A stretch of 64,000 bases of DNA from JADKHR01 sp041917295 (GCA_041917295.1 JAYRXX010000063.1:124001-188000); one strand, 5' to 3'; shown: positions 33,976 to 42,567, counted from the first letter of the stretch. Notes: a model not told the origin generated them from the sequence alone. A program made the numbers and translations.

Positions 33976-34256
33976 TCTCAATGCTGGTAGGCCGAGACCA
34001 TGTTTGCAACTGCCCCAGCCCCTTGGGATATACCGATTGCATCACTTTATCAACGTCAATATACCGGATCAATCGGATAATTTCACTAAACCGGGATCCC
34101 CTGGTTGAAACAAGACCACTTTTAAAAGCCTTGCACGGAATTCCCAACCCCTCATCGAGGACAAAGTCCAGTTGGTTGTTTTTGTAGGTTAGGGCACCAA
34201 TCGTTTTAACAGTATGACTTCCAAATATTAATTTGTCCGTAACTGCTTCTTTTTCG
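33920..34256 (-). other. Stop-free minus-strand stretch, possible gene remnant
   Basis: The intergenic space 33976-34256 carries a minus-strand frame that stays open and reads like protein: KLIFGSHTVKTIGAL, QLDFVLDEGLGIPCKAF, SEIIRLIRYIDVDKVMQ. No ATG/GTG/TTG with an RBS is found near its upstream end, and it overlaps the 3' end of the PilX-like gene. I recognise no family. It could be a decayed C-terminal fragment or chance. Confidence 0.3.
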
Positions 34257-35405
34257 TTATCCGGGTTTCGTGGGGGGTTTGCCGGAAAGTTGGGTGAGGA
34301 GGTCGCGGAACTCCTCAACGGCAACTTCGAACCCTTCGGAAGGATGTGATCCCTCCGCGCCCTTGACAGAAGGCGTCGGACCCTCCGGCGTTGGCACGGC
34401 GGCCGGTTTTGACTCTGCCGTGGACGTCCGCACCGCATCCTGCTTTGCCTCCGGCGTCGGCGGGATTGTCCCTTTGGGCGTTGGACCGGGGCCCGGTTGC
34501 GCTGTTGCCGCGGTCGCGCTGGGAACAGCCGCCACGGAAGAAGTTTGGACCACAGCCGATGGCGGCGGTGTTGCGACTCCCACCGGGGAACCGCCTTTCG
34601 CGGCGGCGGGCGTCGCGGTCGGCAGAGGCGGCGGGTAAGCCTTGGGCCGGGTGAGTTGGATGGCCATTTCGCCGATGCTTTGGGCCAACTCCGTCAGTTC
34701 GTTGGCCCCCTTGAATCCGGCCAGTGGAACCGCCTTTTCCCCCCGGGCGACCCGGTCGGCCCAGTTTTTCATGCTTTGAATCGGCCGAATTACCGTTCGA
34801 TAAAGAGCCAGCAACGAGACCAATCCAAAAAACGAAACCAGTCCCAGTCCCGCCATGAGGCCCATGTGACTGAACCGAAGATCAAGGCTCACCCGGGATT
34901 CGGCCTCGTCTTTGGCTGTTTGAACCCTTTGTTTAATGGCCGCGAAAGCCGCCAAGGCCCGGGCACTGACCGGGGTAAACTCTTTTTCCGTCAACGCCAT
35001 GGCCTGGACCCGTTTTTTTGCGGCCAACAAACCGCGGATTTTGTTCGATGATTTGGCGATGGTGTCGTGAACTTGCTGAACAGCCGCCCGTTCAACGCCG
35101 TTGGCTTCCCCCCGCCGGGCCGCCTTGTCCCACTCCTCCAACCGTTGCCGCGTCTGGGTGACCGCCTGAACCAACTGCAACCGTTCGGATTCGTCCCCCA
35201 ACAGCACATAGTTTTCCAACAAGCGCGCCTGGCGAACCAAAAAATAGTCGATGTCGGTGACAATTCCCAAGGTTTTCAGGGCTCGGCGATTTTCCAAAAA
35301 AGCGGTTTCTTCCCGTCGAATATTGAAATAGCACCACGCCATGGCCGCCCCCGATACCGTCAAAAACAAAAGGGCCGATAAAAAAACTTTTGTGCGGATT
35401 CTCAC
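34257..35405 (-). CDS. Membrane sensor-like HAMP protein without output domain
   Basis: 382-aa protein. An N-terminal helix (KVFLSALLFLTVSGAAMAW), a periplasmic helical domain of about 150 residues resembling the 4-helix-bundle MCP/CHASE3 sensors, a second membrane helix (MGLMAGLGLVSFFGLVSLLAL) and a HAMP domain (YRTVIRPIQSMKNWADRVAR to ELAQSIGEM). Instead of a kinase or MCP domain there is a Pro/Ala/Thr-rich tail of about 100 residues and a short ending (EEFRDLLTQLSGKP). GTG at 35405 overlaps the stop of the PorV-like gene. It may transmit mechanical or envelope state by protein contact. Confidence 0.78.
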   Translation of the reverse strand: MRIRTKVFLSALLFLTVSGAAMAWCYFNIRREETAFLENRRALKTLGIVTDIDYFLVRQARLLENYVLLGDESERLQLVQAVTQTRQRLEEWDKAARRGEANGVERAAVQQVHDTIAKSSNKIRGLLAAKKRVQAMALTEKEFTPVSARALAAFAAIKQRVQTAKDEAESRVSLDLRFSHMGLMAGLGLVSFFGLVSLLALYRTVIRPIQSMKNWADRVARGEKAVPLAGFKGANELTELAQSIGEMAIQLTRPKAYPPPLPTATPAAAKGGSPVGVATPPPSAVVQTSSVAAVPSATAATAQPGPGPTPKGTIPPTPEAKQDAVRTSTAESKPAAVPTPEGPTPSVKGAEGSHPSEGFEVAVEEFRDLLTQLSGKPPTKPG

Positions 35406-37012
35406 TTTTTCCCTCCCTTTTTAACACCGCTGATCTTGTCGATTTCCAAACGCACTTCGGACAGATCAATCCCCGACGGGGCGTATTTTTTAAGAATTCG
35501 TTCCAACAACGACAACCGTTCGGCATTGTTGGCGCCCTGGGCGACGGTTTTGCGGTAAAAGTCCATGGTAATTCGGTAATCCGTCGACACTTGAGCCAAC
35601 TCCGCTTTGACGGCGCCCAATTCTTCCCGCGCCACCGAAACGTCGACGCCTTTGTTTTTATACTTTTCCAGGGTGTCGGTTAAGAAATCGACCCGCTCGG
35701 TCAGCGTGGCGCCCCGGGCCGCCAATTTGTTGTAAGCCCGCATGGAGGCGTCGTACGCATTCGCGTATTCACGCAAGGCCCTTTCCCGCGCTTGCTGTTC
35801 CCGTTCCGTCGATGTCGCCCGTCGCGCGGGAACCACCACGGTGGAAGGTTGTACCCGTTTCATGGTTTCAAGTTCGGCCCTTAACCGTTCCACTTCGGTG
35901 GCGTATTCGTTGACCAGCTTGTTGCGTTCCTCTTTCATGAAAACGGCTTCAGACTCCGCCGCGGCCTGGGCTTCTTGGGCTCGGGTTAGAGCCTCTTTTT
36001 CTTCCCGCAACTCCTCGGCCAGGTCGTCTTCGGAGATGGCGCTCCCGAACTTGAACGACAACGCCACGTTGTGCATGTTGCCCGTTTCGTCCGCCGCGCC
36101 CAAAGGCATCGCAAAAACGTAATCGATGCCGAGCCCGTTAACCTCATACCCCGCGCCCATGTTGACTTGGCGATAATCCCGCCCGCCCGCGGCCGCGCCC
36201 CCGCGCAATGAGAGCAGGCCAAACCGCCGAAATGCCCATTGCCGTTCGCCTCCAAAATGAAAGCGCGTGTCCGCTTCTTTTTCCAGATAGGATCGACGGG
36301 AGACCTCCAGGCTTATTCGGCTAAACGTTTTGTCGTAGGCCATTCCCCCTCGGAGCACAAACGGAAGCCGATCGGACTGGCCCAACCCCAAATCCGGCTG
36401 GTTTAGGTTCGCGACAGCCAACCCCACACGCAACCGCCCGGTCAACGCATACAGGGCCCCCAGGTCGGCCCCGAACGCTTTTTTCGAATTTCCGTCTTTA
36501 AATAACGGGTCCCCGGCGCCGGTCCGGTTACCTGGATTATTTAAGAAGGCGTTTTGGGTATCGGCCGTTTCACCGAAACTTCGTGTGAGCTGTTTGATCC
36601 CCACCCCGAGAGCCAACCGGTCGGAAAACAGCGATCGACCGTATCCCAGCGTGATGGTTTCTTCTTTAAACAAACTATCGACGCGAAATTCCTGATACCC
36701 CAAACCCAGCCCGCCCCATTTTCCATTTTCGGCTAAAGGAACCGCGCCGGCCACGAACGTGAACGCCGTACGGGTTTGGTCGGACAAGTTGGGGAACAAC
36801 CGGGCATAATAGGCGGTCACTTCTGGCCGATACAAGCTGGCCAACCCGGCGGTGTTGTAATACAGGGTGTTCACGTCGTCGGCCATGGCGGTGAACGCTT
36901 CGCCCATAGCGGCGGGCCGGGCCCCCACCGGTACTTCATCAAATCCCCATCCGTTCCCGATCGTTAGCGGGATCAACACCCACACGGCGAAAAGGCGGGC
37001 CCGGGCAGTCAT
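35402..37012 (-). CDS. PorV/PorQ-like outer-membrane barrel with coiled-coil tail
   Basis: 536-aa protein. Residues ~24-320 match the PorV/PorQ (UPF0164) type: GARPAAMGEAFTAMADDVNT, LYYNTAGLASL, then alternating barrel strands (GGLGLGYQEFR, ALGVGIKQLTRSF, GADLGALYALTGRLRVGLAV, AGYEVNGLGIDYVFAMPLG). In Bacteroidota T9SS, PorV escorts C-terminal-domain proteins at the outer membrane. The last ~200 residues are predicted coiled coil (EELREEKEALTRAQEAQAAA onward), not part of standard PorV, perhaps reaching into the periplasm. It overlaps its neighbours on both sides by ATGA/GTGA. Confidence 0.83.
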   Translation of the reverse strand: MTARARLFAVWVLIPLTIGNGWGFDEVPVGARPAAMGEAFTAMADDVNTLYYNTAGLASLYRPEVTAYYARLFPNLSDQTRTAFTFVAGAVPLAENGKWGGLGLGYQEFRVDSLFKEETITLGYGRSLFSDRLALGVGIKQLTRSFGETADTQNAFLNNPGNRTGAGDPLFKDGNSKKAFGADLGALYALTGRLRVGLAVANLNQPDLGLGQSDRLPFVLRGGMAYDKTFSRISLEVSRRSYLEKEADTRFHFGGERQWAFRRFGLLSLRGGAAAGGRDYRQVNMGAGYEVNGLGIDYVFAMPLGAADETGNMHNVALSFKFGSAISEDDLAEELREEKEALTRAQEAQAAAESEAVFMKEERNKLVNEYATEVERLRAELETMKRVQPSTVVVPARRATSTEREQQARERALREYANAYDASMRAYNKLAARGATLTERVDFLTDTLEKYKNKGVDVSVAREELGAVKAELAQVSTDYRITMDFYRKTVAQGANNAERLSLLERILKKYAPSGIDLSEVRLEIDKISGVKKGGKK

Positions 37013-37392
37013 CGCGCCACCACCACGACGCCGCTGACAACGGCGCCTTCTCCGTCGATCCGGTACACGTACGGGCCCGCGGGAACCACATCCCCGCTCT
37101 CGTCGCGTCCGTTCCAGTAATAACGATCGACCTCGCCCGAAGGGGACAAATTAATTTCAGCCACTTTTGCCCCGGACATATCCAAGACAATCCCGGATAC
37201 GTGTGATTGGGTTGGATTGGTTAACTGGAAATAAACACCGTCGTTGATCCCATCGTTGTTGGGAGAAAATATGCGAGGGACCACGTCCGTGGCCGGATTA
37301 AGGGAAATGGCCTGCGCCGCATACGGCGCAAACAAAACAAACGCCACAATCCCAAATCCAACGATGGTGTCGATCGTCGTTGTCTTTACCAT
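37009..37392 (-). CDS. Small secreted protein, stand-alone gliding-type C-terminal domain
   Basis: 127-aa protein: a signal peptide (IVGFGIVAFVLFAPYAAQA), then RIFSPNNDGINDGVYFQLTN and a FlgD-like beta-sandwich (YYWNGRDESGDVVPAGPYVY) to VVVAR. The same domain ends the next gene upstream (IFSPNGDGINDVIYFMVENP), so this gene is essentially only the putative sorting domain. In T9SS bacteria such domains target proteins to the surface. It overlaps the PorV-like start by ATGA, implying they are made together. Confidence 0.8.
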   Translation of the reverse strand: MVKTTTIDTIVGFGIVAFVLFAPYAAQAISLNPATDVVPRIFSPNNDGINDGVYFQLTNPTQSHVSGIVLDMSGAKVAEINLSPSGEVDRYYWNGRDESGDVVPAGPYVYRIDGEGAVVSGVVVVAR

Positions 37393-37400
37393 AAATAGTC

Positions 37401-38993
37401 CTAGCGGGCGACCACCAATGAGCCGGTGATGGTTTTGCCCTCCCCCGTGATCTTATATATGTATACCCCCGGAGGCACCAAATGTCCAGAGCTATCTTTG
37501 CCATCCCAGGTCAGGGTATCGGCCGTGGGCGCCCCCGCCCCAGCGGGCCTTAAAATACCCACTTCCGCTCCACCCATATCCAAAATCTTCCCGGAAACGC
37601 TGGACTGTTTGGGGTTTTCCACCATGAAATAGATGACATCATTGATGCCGTCGCCGTTGGGCGAGAAAATTTGTGGGAACACAGACGCCTTGTCCAACGT
37701 CAGTTCCGTTGCGATATCGAATTGGCGAATTTGGTAGACCCCGGGCATGGCCGTGTTAAACGAAACGGTGATGTGGTTGCCCACACCTGATTCGGTCACG
37801 TTGGCCTGGCCAACCTTGACCCAGGTGGCGCCGTTCCACCACAACACGCCGGTTTTGTTTTTGTCCAAGGCGCCGTTGGCTCCTTGGTAATCCAACACCA
37901 CGGTCATTTGGGGCTTAGACAGCGTTTTTTCTGCCGACGCCGCCGTGCCGCTTGGTTCCCGCAAACAGATGGTGTAAGTCGCACGGGTTCGGCTTCCGCC
38001 CGCATGAGCCAAATCGGTTACGGTTGGCTCCACATACAGGAGGAAGTTTTTGTCCGGCGTTTTCAAGTCCGGAATCAACGGTTCCGGCACGTAGGCCCGG
38101 CTTTGGGTTCCGTCGGTGGCAATACCGGTTTGGCCCAGGAACTGTTGGGGCGTAACATGCAGGTAGTTGGACCGGCTGGGCAACGAATATCGCCCGCTCG
38201 TATCCAGACCCACGATTAGGTAATAGGTGTCTACCAACGGGGTCGGGATGTCCACTGTGCGCGGTTGGCCCACGGGAATCGTGGCAACCGTCACGCTGGA
38301 TGCGCCGAAATCAAACAAGCTCGGCGACCGATAGACACGGTATGATGCCAGGTCGACGATCGGTGTTCCATCGTCGTTTTCCGTCACTTCCGGCCATGTC
38401 ACGGTGTAGCCGGATGAACTGGCCGTCACCACAAACCCCGCGACCGGGGCCGGCGTTTTTAGGTCCGCCAACGACCGTGTCACCACGGTGGCTTGTTGAT
38501 CCGGCGTCGACGCCAGGGCATCGAGGGGAGACAGGTTCCCCGCCTCGTCAAGGCTTCGCAAGGCGAACCAATAGGCGGTGCCGGGCGCCAAGTTAAGAAT
38601 CATGGGCGTCTCGGCTGTTCCGGGACTGGCGGTGGGCGTGGGCGGCGTATCCGCTGGGATCGAAGCGCTCGCCCACCAACTGGCGGCGGTTCCTCCGGCG
38701 GCTATTTCGTCCACGATGGAATACGTGGCGTATTTGATCAGGTAGGAACTGACTTTACCGGTTGAGACATAGACCCGGTTGTCTTCGTCGGGGGCGGTCC
38801 AGGTGAGCAAGACTTGCCCTTCGGTTACGGTGGCCGCGGCACTGAGGTCCGGCACCGCTTCCGGCGGGAACGTATCGTTAATGTTGACGCGCAGGACAAG
38901 GTCCTCCGTGAGCGCGGCCCTCCCAGGCGCCGCCCCAAAGGACAAAAGGCCTCCGAGGGTCGCCCAAAGCGCCCTAAAAAGGACTTTCCTCAT
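37401..38993 (-). CDS. Secreted Fn3-repeat protein with gliding-type C-terminal domain
   Basis: 530-aa secreted protein from the ATG at 38993 (signal RKVLFRALWATLGGLLSFGA); in-frame GTG codons at 39011 and 39023 are alternative starts. The mature N-terminus starts TEDLVLRVNIND, similar to the TEDLILTVTP of the 179-aa duplicates. Fn3-like modules follow (VLLTWTAPDEDNRV, PGTAYWFALRSLDEAGN, YTVTWPEVTENDDG, TYYLIVGLDTSGRYS). Then comes the C-terminal domain IFSPNGDGINDVIYF, DTLTWDGKDSSGHLVPPGVY. Probably displayed on the outer surface. Confidence 0.8.
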   Translation of the reverse strand: MRKVLFRALWATLGGLLSFGAAPGRAALTEDLVLRVNINDTFPPEAVPDLSAAATVTEGQVLLTWTAPDEDNRVYVSTGKVSSYLIKYATYSIVDEIAAGGTAASWWASASIPADTPPTPTASPGTAETPMILNLAPGTAYWFALRSLDEAGNLSPLDALASTPDQQATVVTRSLADLKTPAPVAGFVVTASSSGYTVTWPEVTENDDGTPIVDLASYRVYRSPSLFDFGASSVTVATIPVGQPRTVDIPTPLVDTYYLIVGLDTSGRYSLPSRSNYLHVTPQQFLGQTGIATDGTQSRAYVPEPLIPDLKTPDKNFLLYVEPTVTDLAHAGGSRTRATYTICLREPSGTAASAEKTLSKPQMTVVLDYQGANGALDKNKTGVLWWNGATWVKVGQANVTESGVGNHITVSFNTAMPGVYQIRQFDIATELTLDKASVFPQIFSPNGDGINDVIYFMVENPKQSSVSGKILDMGGAEVGILRPAGAGAPTADTLTWDGKDSSGHLVPPGVYIYKITGEGKTITGSLVVAR

Positions 38994-39078
38994 CCAGGTG
39001 TTCCCATTCACGACAGCGTTCACCTCTCGATCGTTCTCATTCTGTCTTCCGCTTCACTTAAGTACCATCACACCTCCA

Positions 39079-39996
39079 TCAGGGTTCCGTGGTCACAAAC
39101 ACCCTTGAATAGAATCCCAGAGGAAAATTCATCCCGTCCATTTCACTTTCGATCAGGAACATGAACTTTTTTCCCCTGTTTTCCGGAACGTCCGGAATGG
39201 TCAACGCCACGCGGGTTCCTTTGATTTGGTCCGGCTTGATTTTCAGCGTCGATGGCGAGATGCTCATCCACGTCGGGTCCGGCAACGCCCAGCCTTCTTC
39301 TTTTTGGCTGTTGTTCGGACGTACGCTGGTCAACTTCAACTTCACCGGATCGGCGCCGCGGTTGGTTACCTTGAACACGACGTTTTTAAGCTCTTTCACG
39401 TCCACGGTTTTCCCCAACGGCACGTTTTCCAATCGGACGCTGGACGGCGTTAAGTCCAAGTCCAGTTTCCCCAGCACGGTTCGGCGTTTGTCTTTTTTGG
39501 CGTTCTCGGGTCCCAGGGCCCCCACCGTAAAGTTCAAGTAACTCTTTACGGCAATGGCAATGGTTTCCGGACCATCGGTGGCGGAGCGGATGTCGATTTG
39601 GAAATGCCGCCCGATCAACGACGGATCGTTGGGCACCGACAGAATCAACTCCGCACTGGCAATGTCACCGGGCCCCATCTTGAACCGGTTCGGAACAATT
39701 TGGAGCCATTCCGGATCCGCCACGGGCTCATACCCTGGTTTAAGGGTTGCTCCTTTTGGATCGGGCCGTTCAGATGTGATGTCCACATCCACGGCGTGGT
39801 CGGATCCATTGATGACAACGTAGGGCACGCCCCCTTTCTGGCGAAGGTTAATCACCGACCCCGGCGCCACGTTTTCCATTTCCACATCCGGAAAACGAAC
39901 CGCCAACGACAGCTTCGCCTGTGCGGGAACAGATCCCCACAACAACGCCGCAACGACCGTCAATCCGGCCGCCGCACTGTTTTTTGCGTGACTCAT
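39079..39996 (-). CDS. Secreted two-domain Ig-like protein, chaperone/DUF916-like
   Basis: 305-aa secreted protein with signal peptide (GLTVVAALLWGSVPAQA). Two Ig-like halves each begin with a MENVAPG or LENVPLGKTVDV motif and contain PYVVINGSDHAVDVDI and VFKVTNRGADPVKLKL. The layout recalls pilus chaperones and DUF916/WxL-interacting proteins, which handle or anchor surface proteins. It lies between the 179-aa duplicates and the Fn3-CTD gene. Function is inferred; I cannot place it in a named family with certainty. Confidence 0.72.
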   Translation of the reverse strand: MSHAKNSAAAGLTVVAALLWGSVPAQAKLSLAVRFPDVEMENVAPGSVINLRQKGGVPYVVINGSDHAVDVDITSERPDPKGATLKPGYEPVADPEWLQIVPNRFKMGPGDIASAELILSVPNDPSLIGRHFQIDIRSATDGPETIAIAVKSYLNFTVGALGPENAKKDKRRTVLGKLDLDLTPSSVRLENVPLGKTVDVKELKNVVFKVTNRGADPVKLKLTSVRPNNSQKEEGWALPDPTWMSISPSTLKIKPDQIKGTRVALTIPDVPENRGKKFMFLIESEMDGMNFPLGFYSRVFVTTEP

Positions 39997-40031
39997 GAAC
40001 GATTCCTCCGTGATGTCATTTCAACCACCTT

Positions 40032-40571
40032 CTAGTTGGCGGAGACTTCAACGGTAAACGACCGCTGGGTGCCCACGGTTGACGTCAAGGGCATGTCCAT
40101 CTTAAACCACAGACCCCGCGTGTCGCTCGACGCGAACACCGACCCGTTTTGGTCGCCCGAATACACCCCGCCCACACCTGTCGACAGTTCGGCTCCGCCT
40201 TGGGTCAACACATCGTCGTTGGCCGCGAAGTCCCCCGCCACCGGCGTCGCCGAATTAAACAACGCGCGAAGGTTGTAGGTGTTCGCCGCCGCCGACGCCC
40301 CTGACGACCACACCCCGTCCGCCGTTTTGATCCGCAGACCCAACGCGCACTGCAACGTCCCGTTGTTCGTGACTGTCACGGACGACGAAATGTTGTCCGT
40401 GCTGGCCAGGTTCAACGTCCCCAACGCCAACGTGCCCGTGGACAACGTGATGCTTTTCGTTCCGTTCGGCGTCACCGTCAAGATCAAGTCTTCGGTTGCC
40501 GCCGCCTTCGCGCTTCCAACAAACACACCGATACAGCCCAACACAAGCAGTCCTACCAGTTGCTTTTTCAT
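40032..40571 (-). CDS. Secreted 179-aa beta-rich protein, copy 2
   Basis: Near-identical to the upstream copy at 40608-41147. Signal peptide (MKKQLVGLLVLGCIGVFVG..AKA), then TEDLILTVTPNGTKSITLST and a Ser/Thr/Ala/Gly-rich body typical of beta-sandwich surface subunits. It ends in RSFTVEVSAN. Compared with copy 1 it differs mainly in a short loop (NGSVFASSDTRG versus SGLAFVSGTTRG) and a few substitutions (A/T after LQC, T/A before PVAG). The RBS AAAGGAGAAAGGCA is the same in both. A subunit of a surface layer or fibre is plausible; the family is not recognised. Confidence 0.78.
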   Translation of the reverse strand: MKKQLVGLLVLGCIGVFVGSAKAAATEDLILTVTPNGTKSITLSTGTLALGTLNLASTDNISSSVTVTNNGTLQCALGLRIKTADGVWSSGASAAANTYNLRALFNSATPVAGDFAANDDVLTQGGAELSTGVGGVYSGDQNGSVFASSDTRGLWFKMDMPLTSTVGTQRSFTVEVSAN

Positions 40572-40607
40572 TGCCTTTCTCCTTTTGATTTTAATGTCAA
40601 ACGCATT

Positions 40608-41147
40608 CTAGTTTGCGGACACTTCCACCGTAAACGACCGCTGGGTGCCCACGGTTGACGTCAAGGGCATGTCCATCTTAAACCACAACCCTCGCGTCGT
40701 TCCCGACACAAAGGCCAAGCCGCTTTGGTCGCCTGAATACACCCCGCCCACGCCGGTCGACAACTCGGCTCCGCCTTGGGTCAACACATCGTCGTTGGCC
40801 GCGAAGTCCCCCGCCACCGGCGCCGCTGAGTTAAACAACGCGCGAAGGTTGTAGGTGTTCGCCGCCGCCGACGCCCCGGATGACCACACACCGTCCGCCG
40901 TTTTGATCCGCAGACCCAACGTGCATTGCAACGTCCCGTTGTTCGTGACCGTGACGGACGACGAGATGTTGTCCGTGCTGGCCAGGTTTAACGTCCCCAA
41001 CGCCAACGTGCCCGTGGACAACGTAATGCTTTTCGTTCCGTTCGGCGTCACCGTCAAGATCAAGTCTTCGGTTGCCGCCGCCTTCGCGCTTCCAACAAAC
41101 ACGCCGATACAGCCCAACACAAGCAGTCCTACCAGTTGTTTTTTCAT
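40608..41147 (-). CDS. Secreted 179-aa beta-rich protein, copy 1
   Basis: First gene of the surface cluster, transcribed leftward. It has the same length and start as copy 2, offset by exactly 576 bp. The VYSGDQSGLAFVSGTTRGLW loop is the main variable part. The single cysteine after cleavage (NGTLQCTLGL) is conserved in both. Because it is the promoter-proximal gene with a strong RBS, it may be the most highly made product of the operon. Confidence 0.78.
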   Translation of the reverse strand: MKKQLVGLLVLGCIGVFVGSAKAAATEDLILTVTPNGTKSITLSTGTLALGTLNLASTDNISSSVTVTNNGTLQCTLGLRIKTADGVWSSGASAAANTYNLRALFNSAAPVAGDFAANDDVLTQGGAELSTGVGGVYSGDQSGLAFVSGTTRGLWFKMDMPLTSTVGTQRSFTVEVSAN

Positions 41148-41210
41148 TGCCTTTCTCCTTTTATTTATTGTTTGTACAGACCTCTCCCACCTACGGAATG
41201 GTCCATCCTT

Positions 41211-41239
41211 TATTTAACCCCAAAATGGGGGATTTTCAA
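41211..41239 (-). promoter_or_regulatory. Candidate promoter with palindrome for the surface cluster
   Basis: On the minus strand TTGAAA (41234-41239) is followed after 17 nt by TAAATA (41211-41216). The spacer contains a CCCCATTTTGGGG palindrome (41218-41230), which could be an operator. The whole 173-bp gap 41148-41320 is AT-rich and otherwise empty. Confidence 0.3.
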
Positions 41240-41320
41240 GGGTTTTTTTTATTTTTATATTTAAAATTATGTTTAATTAACGCGGTGTTTTAAGAGGAAA
41301 GGAATTCTGACAACTATTTT

Positions 41321-42532
41321 TTATTTTGTTTTTTTAAATCGTCTGCGGGGAAACGATCGGAGGGTTTGGCCATCCCACAATTGAGCCGATTCATAGGATT
41401 CCAAAATTATTTTTTCCATGTCCAATTCCTGTTCAAGCCGACGGATGAGGGCCGTGTCCACGTTGGTTTTTGGTTTTTTTGCGAGGAGAGAACAACAGTC
41501 TTTGTAGGGCTGGACGGCGAGATCGAACACATCAATTTTTTTTGCCAGGGCGATGATGCTTTCTTTGTCGTAGGCGATGAGCGGCTGAAAAACAGGAACA
41601 GATAATTCGGTTTGGACAGCCATCAGATTTTCGACAGTTTGGCTTGCCACCTGGCCCAGGCTGTCTCCCGTAATGAGCGCCTGGTAGTTCAACTTTTTGG
41701 CCATGTCTTCCGCGGCACGGAACATGAACCGGCGAAAAAACACCGTTTCGGATGATGTCGGCACGCTGAGGGAAGCGGTGGTTTGATACCGATCGTGGGG
41801 AATTAAAAAAAGCCGCAAGTCGGGATTGAAACCAGCCAGAACGGAAAACAGTTTCGTGATTTTAGTTCCCATCACTTCATCGCAAGATCGGTAGGGATGA
41901 AAATGCAACAAGTCCACTTTCGCGCCCCGGCGCATCATCAGCCACGCGGCCACGGGCGAATCGATCCCACCAGAAAACAAACACAACATCCGGCCCGAGG
42001 AAAATTGGGGCAACCCCCGAACCCCTTGGACACGGTGGGACAATACAGCGATCTCGGTTTCCAACACTTCCGCGTAAAGGGTGCGGTCCGGGGTGTGCAC
42101 ATCCACCCGCAACCCCGTGGCGGACACCACCGCGTCGCCCAGCCGCACGCACACGGCGTGGGACAGGTGGGGGTATTTTTTGGACGACCGTCGTGTCTCG
42201 ATTTTGAATGTGCGGACCGCCGGTTCGGCCCGGGCCAACACCACCGCGGCGGATTCGACTTCGCTCAGCCCGTCGTTTTCGGGCGACCAGGGGACCAAGT
42301 ATCCGAAGGCGTACCACGCCATGCCGAACACCGGATCCAAAACTCGGCCGATCTCCGCTCGGTCCGTGCAGGGAACAAGTTCGGCGATCACTCGAGCGCT
42401 GTCCAGCCGAACTTTTAAAGCCAGGGACCCCAACCGACGGCGCACATCGTCGGCAAATTTCCGCTCAAACTCCCGCCGGTTGCCGCCCTTGGTCCCCAAC
42501 TCCGAATAATGCACCACCACGACTTCTTTCAT
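41321..42532 (-). CDS. thiI: tRNA 4-thiouridine synthase ThiI
   Basis: 403-aa sulfurtransferase for 4-thiouridine in tRNA (and thiazole in some species), cytoplasmic. An N-terminal ferredoxin-like/THUMP region (SELGTKGGNRREFERKFADD) is followed by a PP-loop ATPase motif LCLFSGGIDSPVAAWLMM. No rhodanese domain follows, as in the shorter Bacillus-type ThiI, so sulfur transfer would need a partner. ATG at 42532 begins the conserved MKEVVVVHYSELG; a GTG at 42550 is also in frame. Confidence 0.93.
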   Translation of the reverse strand: MKEVVVVHYSELGTKGGNRREFERKFADDVRRRLGSLALKVRLDSARVIAELVPCTDRAEIGRVLDPVFGMAWYAFGYLVPWSPENDGLSEVESAAVVLARAEPAVRTFKIETRRSSKKYPHLSHAVCVRLGDAVVSATGLRVDVHTPDRTLYAEVLETEIAVLSHRVQGVRGLPQFSSGRMLCLFSGGIDSPVAAWLMMRRGAKVDLLHFHPYRSCDEVMGTKITKLFSVLAGFNPDLRLFLIPHDRYQTTASLSVPTSSETVFFRRFMFRAAEDMAKKLNYQALITGDSLGQVASQTVENLMAVQTELSVPVFQPLIAYDKESIIALAKKIDVFDLAVQPYKDCCSLLAKKPKTNVDTALIRRLEQELDMEKIILESYESAQLWDGQTLRSFPRRRFKKTK

Positions 42533-42567
42533 AGGGGAGAATAGTATCACATTGGAGTTGGTTTCTT

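Larger units (their letters stand above)
40032..41160 (-). repeat. Tandem duplication of a 576-bp unit (two copies)
   Basis: Two gene-plus-leader units (start-to-start offset 576 bp) are almost the same over the coding part and the RBS/leader (TTTCTCCTTTT on the plus strand). Differences concentrate in one loop; many synonymous third-position changes show the copies are not brand new. Confidence 0.9.

Noticed and set aside
31211..34000. CRISPR or phage in the low-GC area
   Set aside because: No regularly spaced repeats, integrase or phage structural motif was found.
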